Origin: Streptomonospora nanhaiensis
Lineage (GTDB): Bacteria > Actinomycetota > Actinomycetes > Streptosporangiales > Streptosporangiaceae
Length of the DNA: 64,000 nucleotides
Reading direction: 5' to 3'
NCBI RefSeq assembly: GCF_013410565.1
Contig: NZ_JACCFO010000001.1
Coordinates: 6,200,001 to 6,264,000 of the forward strand
Under the pieces are notes generated by a model that searched no databases, was not told where the DNA came from, and worked only from the letters and a program-made list of their open reading frames with translations. Positions 17,139-24,919 of this stretch are shown here, piece by piece (position 1 is the first letter of the stretch; each line of letters opens with the position of its first letter). The position numbers were made by a program, and so were the translations under genes.

Positions 17139-17152
17139 GTGCTCTCCACGCA
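17139..17152 (+). repeat. Orphan CRISPR-repeat fragment
   Basis: GTGCTCTCCACGCA is identical to the first 14 bases of the 29-bp repeat of the array at 9778-11802, about 5.3 kb away. A chance exact match of this length in 64 kb is unlikely. It is followed directly by AGGTTAGG and the integrase fragment, and no further repeat lies on either side. It suggests that the array once continued to this side of the mobile DNA. Confidence 0.6.
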
Positions 17153-17527
17153 AGGTTAGGAGTGAGCCCATCGACTGCGGCGTCCGGCCTGGGACGGGTC
17201 CCCGGCAGCGACCAGGCGTGGCTGCGCGCGCCGATCCTGCCGGGGTTCACCTTCAACGAGGGCCGACACACCCACCGGACGTGGCTGGCCGAGGACGGCG
17301 TCCCCGAGGTCGCCCGCGCGGCCCGGCTGGGGCACCGGATGCGGGGGATGGGCCACGTCTATGAGCACGTGACCCCGGCGATGAGGGATCAGGTGCGCAG
17401 TGCGCTCGAGGAGCGCCGGCTGCGGTGTCTGGAAGCGCTGCATCCGCAGGAGCGGGAAAGGCTCATGGAGATGGTTCCGCAGACCGGTGAGCACTACCGT
17501 GCGCACCGCAGGAAAGAGGCTTTGTAG
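17153..17527 (+). pseudogene. Tyrosine site-specific integrase, C-terminal fragment
   Basis: The reading frame ends with the catalytic C-terminal box of an AICE-type tyrosine recombinase: EGRHTHRTWLAEDGVPEVARAARLGHRM carries the His-x-x-Arg and second His positions, and GHVYEHVT carries the nucleophile Tyr. Everything N-terminal of about PGFTFNEG is missing or replaced by CRISPR-derived and other sequence. It points toward the tRNA genes, ending 95 bp from the 3' end of tRNA-Val. Actinomycete elements of the pSAM2 kind place int next to a tRNA attachment site in just this way. It cannot be active. Confidence 0.75.
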
Positions 17528-17584
17528 CGAACTGGAGCAAGATCGTCTCCAGTCCGGCTCCACGGCCCGGTGCCGGGCATGGAA

Positions 17585-17606
17585 AAAGGCCGCCGAGGCG
17601 GCCTTT
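17585..17606 (-). terminator. Terminator of the tRNA operon
   Basis: AAAGGCCGCC-GA-GGCGGCCTTT forms a perfect 10-bp stem with a 2-base loop. On the minus strand it is followed by a T-rich tail (CTTTTTCC), and it lies 15 bp beyond the 3' end of tRNA-Val. Confidence 0.75.
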
Positions 17607-17621
17607 GACCTGGAGTGATGC

Positions 17622-17698
17622 TGGTGGGCGATACAGGATTCGAACCTGTGACCTCTACCGTGTCAAGGTAGCGCTCTAACCAACTGAGCTAACCGCCC
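17622..17698 (-). tRNA. tRNA-Val (GAC)
   Basis: A 77-nt cloverleaf including an encoded CCA. The acceptor GGGCGGU pairs with AUCGCCC, the anticodon loop contains GAC within CUACCUUGACACGGUAG, and the T arm is CAGGUUCGAAUCCUG. It is third in a Gly-Cys-Val operon on the minus strand. Confidence 0.97.
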
Positions 17699-17715
17699 CA
17701 GAGGGGTGAAACCAG

Positions 17716-17786
17716 AGGTGGAGACGGGATTTGAACCCGTGTAGACGGCTTTGCAGGCCGCTGCCTCGCCTCTCGGCCACTCCACC
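17716..17786 (-). tRNA. tRNA-Cys (GCA)
   Basis: A 71-nt cloverleaf. The acceptor GGUGGAG pairs with CUCCACC, the anticodon GCA sits in GGCCUGCAAAGCC, the T arm is ACGGGUUCAAAUCCCGU, and the discriminator is U. CCA is not encoded. Confidence 0.97.
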
Positions 17787-17830
17787 GGACTCAACGGTCA
17801 GGGGTGTCGACGGCCCCCGAGGTGTCTCCG

Positions 17831-17903
17831 AGCGGACGACGGGATTCGAACCCGCGACCCTCACCTTGGCAAGGTGATGCTCTACCAGCTGAGCCACGTC
17901 CGC
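17831..17903 (-). tRNA. tRNA-Gly (GCC)
   Basis: A 73-nt cloverleaf. The acceptor GCGGACG pairs with CGUCCGC, the anticodon GCC sits in CACCUUGCCAAGGUG, and the T arm is CGGGUUCGAAUCCCG. It is first in the minus-strand tRNA operon. Confidence 0.97.
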
Positions 17904-18091
17904 GTGCTTCCGGCTCCGGATCCGGTTCCGTTCGAGGTCCCGGGCTTCCGTGCCTTCGTGCAGTTAGAACTGTAGCGGAAAGTCAGCAGACGGCAAATCG
18001 GCGGGTGGGTTGACACCAGGCCACCCGGAGGCGGCAGATATACAGAAGGCCGTGCACGGTCGCGGCGTCAGATGGGCCAGAAGGAGTGCGG

Positions 18092-19546
18092 ATGGTCCGG
18101 TGTGGGAACGCGGTCACGCCATGGGCGGAGGCGCGTGAGGCAGCGCGCGAGCTGGGCGATCGGCTGTGGCCCGTCGCCGGACGGCCGGTGCCGCTCGACC
18201 GGGCGGTCGGAGCGGTGCTGGCCCAGGACCTGACCGCGCTGGTCGGGGTGCCGCCGTTCGACGCCGCGGCCATGGACGGCTACGCCGTCGCGGGTCCCGG
18301 TCCCGAGTGGACCGTGGTGGGACGCGTCCTCGCGGGCGAGGAGCCGGGCGGCCCCGGTCCTCGCGGCGGTGGGCCTTCCGGCGACGCGGTCGGGGCCGGC
18401 GCCGCCTCCCTTCGAAGAACGGGCGGCGGTGCTCTGGACGGCTCCGGGCGCCTTCACGGGGCGACCGGGGAATCCCCGGCCGACCGCGCTCCCGCTCCTG
18501 CCCCCGACCCCGCTCCCGCCTCCGCTGCTGCGGCCGGACCCGCTCCGGAGCGCGGGTTCCCCGCCGAGCCGCTTGCGCTGCGCCCGGGCGAGGCCGTCGA
18601 GATCGCCACCGGTGCCCCCGTGCCGCCCGGCGCCGACTCCGTGCTGCCCTACGAACTCGCCACCCTCGACACCACCGCGCACGGCAGCGTCACCAAGGTC
18701 ACCAGGGTCACCGGTGAGATCGCCCCCGGCCGCCACGTGCGCCGCGCCGGGGAGGACACCGCCCCCGGCGCCACCGTGCTGCCCGCGGGCAGCACGGTGA
18801 CCCCCGCCGTCGTCGGGCTCGCCGCCGGCCTCGGGCACGACACGCTGACCGTGCGCCGCCCCCGCGTCGCCGCCCTGGTCACCGGCGACGAGATCGCCGC
18901 CGCCGGCCGCCCCGGCGCCGGGCAGGTCCGCGACGCCATCGGCCCCGTGCTCCCCTCCCTCACCGCCTCGGCCGGAGCAGAGGTGACCGCGCTGCGCTAC
19001 ATCGGCGACGGCTTCGACACGATGGTCGAGGCGCTGAATGCGGCGGCCGCGCCGGTCGACGTCGTGGTCGTGTGCGGCGCGTCGTCCAAGGGCCCCGCCG
19101 ACCACCTGCGCGCCGCCCTCACCCGCATCGGCGCGACCGTGGTCGTCGACGGCGTCTCCTGCCGCCCCGGCCACCCGCAGCTGCTCGCCCACCTGGGCAC
19201 GCCCGAGGACCCCGGCACGGTCGTCGTCGGCCTGCCCGGCAACCCCAACGCCGCCCTCGCCGCCGCCGTCACCCTCCTCGCCCCCCTGCTGCGCGCCATG
19301 GCCGGCGCCCCCGACCCCGGCGCCGCGCTTCCCCCCACCGCGCGGGTCAAGGGCGCGATCCGCCCGCACGCCCACGACACCCGCCTGGTGGCCGTCCGCG
19401 TGACCGGCGGCCAGGCCGAGCCGGTCGGCCACGACCGCCCCGGCAGCCTGCGCGGCGCCGCCCTGGCCGACGCCTACGCCGTGATCCCGCCCGGCTGGAG
19501 CGGCCCCTACGCGGCGCTGGTGTGGCTTCCGCGCGGCGGGGGGTGA
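18092..19546 (+). CDS. moeA: Molybdopterin molybdotransferase (MoeA)
   Basis: A 484-residue enzyme that inserts molybdate into adenylated molybdopterin, the last step of molybdenum cofactor synthesis. Visible are the N-terminal DRAVGAVLAQDLTALVGVPPFDAAAMDGYAV, LRPGEAVEIATGAPVPPGADSVLPYE, the TGDEI motif (residues near 269) and the C-terminal VVGLPGNPNAALAAAVTLLAPLL. The ATG at 18092 is chosen because AAGGAG ends 5 bp before it; a GTG two codons upstream overlaps that site. Odd feature: an insertion of roughly 70 residues, Gly/Ala/Pro-rich, lies between VLAGEEPGG and LALRPGEAVEI (about residues 85-155), where MoeA proteins normally have a short segment. Confidence 0.92.
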   Translation: MVRCGNAVTPWAEAREAARELGDRLWPVAGRPVPLDRAVGAVLAQDLTALVGVPPFDAAAMDGYAVAGPGPEWTVVGRVLAGEEPGGPGPRGGGPSGDAVGAGAASLRRTGGGALDGSGRLHGATGESPADRAPAPAPDPAPASAAAAGPAPERGFPAEPLALRPGEAVEIATGAPVPPGADSVLPYELATLDTTAHGSVTKVTRVTGEIAPGRHVRRAGEDTAPGATVLPAGSTVTPAVVGLAAGLGHDTLTVRRPRVAALVTGDEIAAAGRPGAGQVRDAIGPVLPSLTASAGAEVTALRYIGDGFDTMVEALNAAAAPVDVVVVCGASSKGPADHLRAALTRIGATVVVDGVSCRPGHPQLLAHLGTPEDPGTVVVGLPGNPNAALAAAVTLLAPLLRAMAGAPDPGAALPPTARVKGAIRPHAHDTRLVAVRVTGGQAEPVGHDRPGSLRGAALADAYAVIPPGWSGPYAALVWLPRGGG

Positions 19547-19720
19547 CACCCCCCGAGCCCGCCGTCTCGCCCCCGCCGCCACACCGCCCGTGGGGGAGGG
19601 GCGCGCGGCGGCGCGCTGTGCCTAGCGGCGGGCGGGTCTGGCTTAGACTCGGTGCCGTAAATCCCGCCCCGCCCGCATCCGCCGAGGGCTCCGACGCGTC
19701 GCCACGAAAGCCATGAACCC

Positions 19721-20440
19721 ATGACCTCGCCCCGCCTCGAAAAGGGCGTGCTGACCAGTCCGGTGCAGCGCCCCGCTCCGCTGCGCGACAGCGTCTATGA
19801 GACCCTGCTGGAGCTGATCACGCGGCGTCGGCTGCCGCCCGGCCAGCACCTGGTCGAGAACGAGCTGGCCGAGCAGCTCGGCGTGTCCCGCCAGCCCGTG
19901 CGCGAGGCGCTGCAGCGGCTCAGCAACGAGGGCTGGGTCGACCTCCGCCCCGGCTACGGCGCGTTCGTCCACCAGCCCAGCGAGAGCGAGGCCGAGCAGC
20001 TGCTCGCCGTGCGCACGCTGCTGGAGACCGAGGCGGCGCGGCTGGCGGCGGCCTCCGCCACCCCCGAGGGCGTGGAGCGGCTGCGCGAGCTGTGGCGCGC
20101 GGGCGTGGCCGGGCTGGAGCGCGGCGACAGCGACGCGATGGTCGACCGCAACGCCGAACTCCACCGCTCCATCACCGAGCTGTCGGGCAACGCCGTGCTC
20201 GCCGGGCTCGCGGGCCAGGTCGCGCGGCGGGTGCGCTGGTACCACGGGCTGGTGGTCACCCAGCGCGGCCGGGAGTCCTGGGACGAGCACGAGCGCATCA
20301 TCGACGCCATCGAGGCGGGCGACTCCGAGCGCGCGGCGGCCCTGATGCGTGAGCACACCGAGGCCACGCGGCTCGCCTACCACGAACGCGCGGCCGACGC
20401 CTCGGCCGAGGCGGAGAGCGACCGGGCCGCGGGGCTGTAG
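19721..20440 (+). CDS. GntR family regulator, FadR/FCD subfamily
   Basis: A 239-residue regulator. The winged-helix N-terminus is LRDSVYETLLELITRRRLPPGQHLVENELAEQLGVSRQPVREALQRL (about residues 23-70). The C-terminal FCD domain has the metal/ligand-binding pattern DRNAELHRSITELSGN followed by E-H-I (WDEHERIIDAIEAGD). Genes of this type control uptake or breakdown of small organic acids. No obvious target gene is adjacent: the next gene on the same strand is a LysR regulator 550 bp away. Confidence 0.88.
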   Translation: MTSPRLEKGVLTSPVQRPAPLRDSVYETLLELITRRRLPPGQHLVENELAEQLGVSRQPVREALQRLSNEGWVDLRPGYGAFVHQPSESEAEQLLAVRTLLETEAARLAAASATPEGVERLRELWRAGVAGLERGDSDAMVDRNAELHRSITELSGNAVLAGLAGQVARRVRWYHGLVVTQRGRESWDEHERIIDAIEAGDSERAAALMREHTEATRLAYHERAADASAEAESDRAAGL

Positions 20441-20828
20441 AGCCGTCCACGGCCCTGCCCGGGGGCGACCGGCCCGCTCCTTGCCCGGCGGTGTGCGGCG
20501 GCATGGCCTGATGGGTGCTCCCGCGCAGCGCGTGCCGACTGGAGCGGCCCGTAGGTCCGACCGCCACCCCCCCTGCGCCTGAGCGGCGGATCGGCGGCTC
20601 TTCCCGCCTCCTGTTCTCGCTGCCGCCGGCTCCGCGCATTCGGGTGGCGGGTGACGAATCCCCGCGGGGGAGCCGCCTCGGGGTCCGGAGTCCGGGGCGG
20701 GCCCGGTTTCTCCGCCGGGGCGGAAAACCGGCCGCCCCGTCCGCCGTGCTCCTGACCTCGGGAAACCCCTCCCGGAGCGCGCGCCCCGCGGACTGGGTCC
20801 GCGGAGAATCGCGCGGACACCTGGCGCG

Positions 20829-20851
20829 AATGTGGTCTGAGACACCACAAT
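20829..20851. promoter_or_regulatory. Imperfect inverted repeat in the GntR-LysR intergenic region
   Basis: AATGTGGT-CTGAGAC-ACCACAAT is an inverted repeat with 7 of 8 matching pairs in each arm and a 7-bp centre, about 140 bp before the LysR start. The shape resembles a LysR-type or MarR-type site. The remainder of 20441-20991 is GC-rich and I see no gene in it. Confidence 0.35.
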
Positions 20852-20991
20852 GAATGCCCGGCCCCCTGCGCGGGGGCTGCGGAGGCGTGCACCGTCCCGG
20901 GCGCCTTGGTGTCCGGGGCGGTCGTCAAGCTCCGGGGTCGGACTACCCCTGGGTCCGGCCCCGGTCGGCCTTGCCGCGGGTAGGGACGGGG

Positions 20992-22002
20992 ATGCTGATT
21001 CGGCAGTTCGAGTACCTGGTCGCGCTGGCGCGGGAGCAGCACTTCGCGCGCGCGGCCGTGGCCTGCCACGTCTCCCAGCCGGCGCTGTCGGCCGGTATCC
21101 GCAAGCTCGAAAGCGAACTGGGCGTGCCCATCGTGCGGCGCGGGCACCGGTTCGAGGGCTTCACCCCCGAGGGCGAGCGCGTGCTGCGCTGGGCCGCGCG
21201 CGTGCTGGCCGACCGCGACGGCCTGGCCGCCGACGTCGCCACCATCCGCGCCGGCCACATCGGCACGCTGCGCGTGGGCGTCCTGCCCGAGGCCGCCGCC
21301 GCCTTCGGCGACGTCGCCGCGCCCTTCGGCGCGCGCCACCCCCGGGTGGCGCTGACCGTTCGGACGATGTCGGGCACCGAGATCCAGCACGGGCTGACCG
21401 ACTTCACCATCGACTGCGGCGTCATCCGCGTGGCGCTGTCGCCCGCACGCGCGCGCGGCGGCAAGGCGGTGCTCTACCGCGAGCGGTTCGTGCTGGTCAC
21501 CGCCGACCGCGACCGCTTCGCCGGGCGCGCCCGCGTGGACTGGGCCGACCTCGCCCACGTGCCCTTCTGCCGCCTGCTGCCCGACGCGTCGTGGCGGCAC
21601 GTCGAGAAGGCCGTCGCCCTGACCACCGGCGCCGAGCCGGAGGTCCGCGTGGCCGTGGACTCCCCGGACGCGCTGTTCGCCCACATCCGCGCCGGCGGCG
21701 GCTGCGCGGTCCTCACCCACGCGTGGCTGCGCCCCACCGGGGTGCCCGAGGGCCTGCGGGTCATCCCCATGGCCGAGACGGGCGAGCCCACCGGCGTGGG
21801 GATCGTGGTGGCCGAGCGGCATCCCGAGCCCGTGCTGGCGGGTGAACTCATCGCGTTCGCGCGCACCGTGCCGCTCCAGGCGCGGCTGGACGCGCCGCTG
21901 GGTGCGGGCGCCGCGCTCGGGGACGACGGCGGCGAGGGCGCCGCCCCCTCGGCGGAGGGTGCGGGCGCGGTGCCCGGGCCCCGCGTCTCCAGCGGGGGGT
22001 GA
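20992..22002 (+). CDS. LysR family transcriptional regulator
   Basis: A 336-residue protein. The helix-turn-helix starts at once: MLIRQFEYLVALAREQHFARAAVACHVSQPALSAGIRKLESELG (residues 1-44). The periplasmic-binding-like effector domain begins near GTLRVGVLPEAAAAF, and an unstructured Gly/Ala/Glu-rich tail forms the last 35 residues. The start at 20992 is set by the usual position of the LysR HTH; frames extending upstream add only proline/arginine-rich sequence. No divergent partner is present, which is unusual for LysR genes. Confidence 0.85.
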   Translation: MLIRQFEYLVALAREQHFARAAVACHVSQPALSAGIRKLESELGVPIVRRGHRFEGFTPEGERVLRWAARVLADRDGLAADVATIRAGHIGTLRVGVLPEAAAAFGDVAAPFGARHPRVALTVRTMSGTEIQHGLTDFTIDCGVIRVALSPARARGGKAVLYRERFVLVTADRDRFAGRARVDWADLAHVPFCRLLPDASWRHVEKAVALTTGAEPEVRVAVDSPDALFAHIRAGGGCAVLTHAWLRPTGVPEGLRVIPMAETGEPTGVGIVVAERHPEPVLAGELIAFARTVPLQARLDAPLGAGAALGDDGGEGAAPSAEGAGAVPGPRVSSGG

Positions 22003-22477
22003 GCGCCTGGGGTGGCGGCGCCTTCCGCCGCGGCCTGTTCCGGATCGAAAGGGGCGTGGGAAACAGACGTCCGTTTCCGGCTGCTTCGCGGGTGTCCGAT
22101 TCCGTTCCGATCACGTTTGCGTGCGGGCGGTTCCGGTCGGCCGGCGCGGGCCCCGGCGGCGCCCTCGGCGGCGGGCGGCGCCGGCGGGGTGCGGACCCGG
22201 CGGCGGCCCCGTGCGAAGTGGTGGGATGATTCCGCCGCCCCGTCGCTGCCCGTAGCCGTCCAGCAGCGCGGACCTCCTGCCACGCGGGTTTCAGTCCGAG
22301 AGCGGCGGCGGATTCGGGCGTCCGCTACCGCCCCCACCGGAGGCGGCGCCGGTGTCCGCCCCGCACCAGGTCACCGGCGCGGAGCCGCGCGAGGCCCGCG
22401 CGCCGCGCCCGCCGGGGTGTGGCGTGGAGCACGCCGCGTCCAGGGAGAGCACAGGTTCTCCCACTATCGTGGTGCGC
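22003..22477. other. Intergenic stretch between LysR and IclR genes
   Basis: 475 bp without a supportable gene. It is GC-rich with a somewhat less GC-biased patch at about 22040-22120. I see no clear promoter, repeat or terminator. Confidence 0.4.
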
Positions 22478-23356
22478 ATGGCTTCCAACGACCACCGCGC
22501 AGAAAAGAGTCGCAGCACCCTTGATCCGGAGGAGATCGAGCGGCGGTCGGGTGGTGAAGCGGTCTCGGCCAGAACGGCCTCGGGGGGCAACGGGGCGCCC
22601 GTGCAGTCGGTCGACCGGGCTATCACGGTTCTGGAGATCCTCGCCCAGCACGGCGAGGCCGGGGTCACCGAGATCGCGGCCGAGCTGGGAGTCCACAAGT
22701 CCACGGCGTTCCGCCTGGTGGGAGCCCTGGAGCGGCGCGGACTGGTCGAGCAGCCCGGCCTGCGGGGCAAGTACCAGCTGGGGTTCGGCATCATCCGGCT
22801 GGCCGGAACCATGGCCGCCGGGCTCGACCTCACCCAGCAGAGCCGCCGCGTGTGCGAGGACCTCGCCTCCGACCTCGGCGAGACGGTGAACATCGCCATC
22901 CCCAGCGGCGACATGGTGGTCAACATCGACCAGGTCCGCGGCGCCTCGGCGGTCGTCAGCCAGAACTGGATCGGCCGGCAGAACCCCCTGCACTCCACCT
23001 CGACCGGCAAGGTGCTGCTGGCCCACATGCGGCCCACCGACCAGCGCCGTATCCTCCGCGGCCGCCTGGAGCGGCTCACGCCCGACACCATCACCGACCC
23101 CGACGTCCTGCGGGCGGAGATCGAGGAGATCCTGGAGCGCGGCTACGCCACGGCGGTCGAGGAGCTGGAGGTCGGCCTCAACGCGGTCGCCGCGCCGATC
23201 CGGGGGCTGACCGGCGAGGTCATCGCCGCCCTGAGCGCCTCCGGCCCCTCCTACCGGATGGACCGCGACAAGCTCGACACCATCGGCGAGACCGTCACCA
23301 AGGCCGCGATGGAGATCTCGATCCGCATGGGCCACATGGAGAGCCCCGGCGACTGA
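22478..23356 (+). CDS. IclR family transcriptional regulator
   Basis: A 292-residue regulator. A disordered N-terminal tail of about 40 residues is followed by the IclR winged helix VQSVDRAITVLEILAQHGEAGVTEIAAELGVHKSTAFRLVGALERRGLV (about residues 43-91), then the effector domain with NPLHSTSTGKVLLAHM and AVAAPIRGLTGEVIAALSASGP. The domain order and length are standard. It is convergent with gntK, 37 bp away. Members of the family control sugar-acid and aromatic breakdown; a role in the gluconate module is possible but not shown. Confidence 0.9.
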   Translation: MASNDHRAEKSRSTLDPEEIERRSGGEAVSARTASGGNGAPVQSVDRAITVLEILAQHGEAGVTEIAAELGVHKSTAFRLVGALERRGLVEQPGLRGKYQLGFGIIRLAGTMAAGLDLTQQSRRVCEDLASDLGETVNIAIPSGDMVVNIDQVRGASAVVSQNWIGRQNPLHSTSTGKVLLAHMRPTDQRRILRGRLERLTPDTITDPDVLRAEIEEILERGYATAVEELEVGLNAVAAPIRGLTGEVIAALSASGPSYRMDRDKLDTIGETVTKAAMEISIRMGHMESPGD

Positions 23357-23392
23357 TCCGACCGCCTCCCGCTCCTCCCGCCCGCTACCGCC

Positions 23393-23995
23393 TCACCCCT
23401 GCGCGGACCCCCGCGGGCCCTCGGCCGAGCCGATCGCGGCGGCCGCGATCCGGACGGCGCGCTCGACGACCTCCTCCGCCGGGGGCGCGATGTCGAGCGT
23501 GGCGCCCGGTTCGTCGTCGGCCAGCGGTTCCAGCGTGGCCTGCTGGGAGCGCAGCAGCGACTCGGGCATGAAGTGCCCCTTGCGCGCGTGCAGCCGCCGG
23601 GCCAGGGTCTCGGTGTCGCCGTCCAGGTGGAGGAACCGCACGTCGGCGGCCCGGGAGCGGAGGATGTCGCGGTAGGAGCGCTTGAGCGCCGAGCACGCGG
23701 TCACCGTGGACCGCCCCTGCCGGTCGTGCTCGCCGATCCACTCCGCCAGCGACTCCAGCCACGGCCGCCGGTCCTCGTCGGTCAGCGGCGTGCCCGCCGA
23801 CATCTTGTCGATGTTGGCCTGGGGGTGGAACCGGTCGGCCTCGGCGAAGGGCAGCCCCAGCCGCTCGGCCACCGCCTCGGCGACCGTGCTCTTGCCGCTG
23901 CCCGAGACCCCCATCACGACGAAGTGCGTGGGGTGCGCGGCGGCCCCCGTGCTCCCGCCGGCTGTGCTGCCCGAGGCGTCTACGTTGTCTGACAT
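23393..23995 (-). CDS. gntK: Gluconokinase
   Basis: A 200-residue kinase that phosphorylates gluconate to 6-phosphogluconate. The P-loop is GVSGSGKST (about residues 29-37). Further family motifs are FAEADRFHPQANIDKMSAGTPLTDEDRRPWL, TACSALKRSYRDILR and GHFMPESLLRSQQATLEPL. About 20 extra disordered residues precede the P-loop domain. It is divergent from a GntR regulator and close to a gluconate permease, so the three form one gluconate-use module. Confidence 0.94.
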   Translation of the reverse strand: MSDNVDASGSTAGGSTGAAAHPTHFVVMGVSGSGKSTVAEAVAERLGLPFAEADRFHPQANIDKMSAGTPLTDEDRRPWLESLAEWIGEHDRQGRSTVTACSALKRSYRDILRSRAADVRFLHLDGDTETLARRLHARKGHFMPESLLRSQQATLEPLADDEPGATLDIAPPAEEVVERAVRIAAAAIGSAEGPRGSAQG

Positions 23996-24099
23996 GTCGG
24001 CTTCCGTCCCGTCTCCGTGCCCCGCGGCGCTCCGTGATCCGCCGGTGCGCGGGGCTCGTGTGCGTGCTGATTTGTGAAGGTGCGCGGCCTACGTACTAA

Positions 24100-24110
24100 T
24101 AGTGTTATCA
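24100..24110. promoter_or_regulatory. Possible GntR operator, gntK/gntR intergenic region
   Basis: TAGTGTTATCA fits the TnGTnnnACnA type of site recognised by FCD-type GntR proteins at all but one position, and lies between the divergent gntK and gntR genes in an A/T-richer patch. A much better match is upstream of gntP (26365-26379). Confidence 0.35.
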
Positions 24111-24157
24111 ATGATGCGCTCCGCGGGGAGCGCCCCGTCCGCCGGCGAAGGAGACCG

Positions 24158-24919
24158 ATGACCGACCACCACCGCACCCTGCACAACCGCGTGCTCGCGG
24201 AGGTGGGCCCGGCCATCGCCGCCGGAGAGTACGCCCCCGGCGCGGTCCTTACCCTGGACCGGCTGGCTCAGCGCTTCGGCGTCTCGCGGACCGTGGCCCG
24301 CGAGGCCGTGCGCGTGCTGGAGTCCATGCGCATGGTGGTCAGCCGCCCCCGCACCGGTGTGCGGGTGCGCCCCCAGGAGGAGTGGAGCGTCTTCGACCCC
24401 CAGCTCATCCGCTGGCGCCTGGCCGGGCCCCACCGCATCGCCCAGCTGCGGTCGCTGACCGAGCTGCGCGCGGCCGTGGAGCCGCCCGCCGCCGCTTTCG
24501 CGGCCCGCAGGGCCGCCCGCGAGGAACGGGAGCGCATCGTCGAGCTGAACGCCCGCATGGTCGCCACCGGGCGGAGTGGCGACCTGGAGGCGTTCCTGCA
24601 CCTGGACATCGAGTTCCACCGCCGCATCCTGGAGCTGTCGCGCAACGAGATGTTCGCCGGGCTGTCGGGGGTGGTGGCCGAGGTGCTGACCGGCCGCACC
24701 GAGTACGACCTCATGCCCAATCTGCCCCGCCCCGAGGCGCTGCGCCTGCACACCCACGTCGCCGAGGCGATCGGCGGCGGCCTGGCCGACGTGGCCGAGG
24801 CCGCCATGCGCGCCATCGTGGACGAGGTGGTGACCGCGCTGGACGCGGCCGAGGAGCCGGCGGCGCCGTCCGCCGCGGGCTCCCCGGCCGAGGGTCCGGG
24901 CGCTACAGCACGAGGCTGA
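24158..24919 (+). CDS. gntR: GntR family regulator of the gluconate module (FCD subfamily)
   Basis: A 253-residue regulator. The winged helix is VGPAIAAGEYAPGAVLTLDRLAQRFGVSRTVAREAVRVLESMRMVVSRP (about residues 13-61), then an FCD domain with DIEFHRRILELSRNEMFAGL and LHTHVAEAIGGG. The ATG at 24158 follows GAAGGAG. It lies between gntK (divergent) and gntP (convergent, overlapping by 17 bp at the 3' ends). Position and family point to control by gluconate or 6-phosphogluconate of gntK and gntP. Confidence 0.88.
   Translation: MTDHHRTLHNRVLAEVGPAIAAGEYAPGAVLTLDRLAQRFGVSRTVAREAVRVLESMRMVVSRPRTGVRVRPQEEWSVFDPQLIRWRLAGPHRIAQLRSLTELRAAVEPPAAAFAARRAAREERERIVELNARMVATGRSGDLEAFLHLDIEFHRRILELSRNEMFAGLSGVVAEVLTGRTEYDLMPNLPRPEALRLHTHVAEAIGGGLADVAEAAMRAIVDEVVTALDAAEEPAAPSAAGSPAEGPGATARG

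Larger units (their letters stand above)
11803..17527. mobile_element. Remnants of integrative/conjugative element(s) with efflux module
   Basis: Between the broken CRISPR array and the tRNA operon lie pieces that belong to mobile DNA: a 5' piece of a MobF relaxase, a decayed ABC-F gene, an intact TetR-MFS pair, a nucleotidyltransferase fragment, and the C-terminal part of a tyrosine integrase pointing at the tRNA genes. The DNA here has visibly more A/T at third codon positions (for example in the TetR and MFS genes) than the genes on either side. Boundaries are set by the truncated repeat at 11802 and the integrase stop at 17527. I found no duplicate of the tRNA 3' end that would mark the other att site, so the pieces may come from more than one event. 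Confidence 0.6.

Noticed and set aside
17622-17698. tRNA-Val as a proven att site with a matching second copy in the window
   Set aside because: I looked for the last bases of the tRNA (plus-strand TGGTGGGCGATACAGG) elsewhere in the mobile region and did not see them, so no att pair is claimed.
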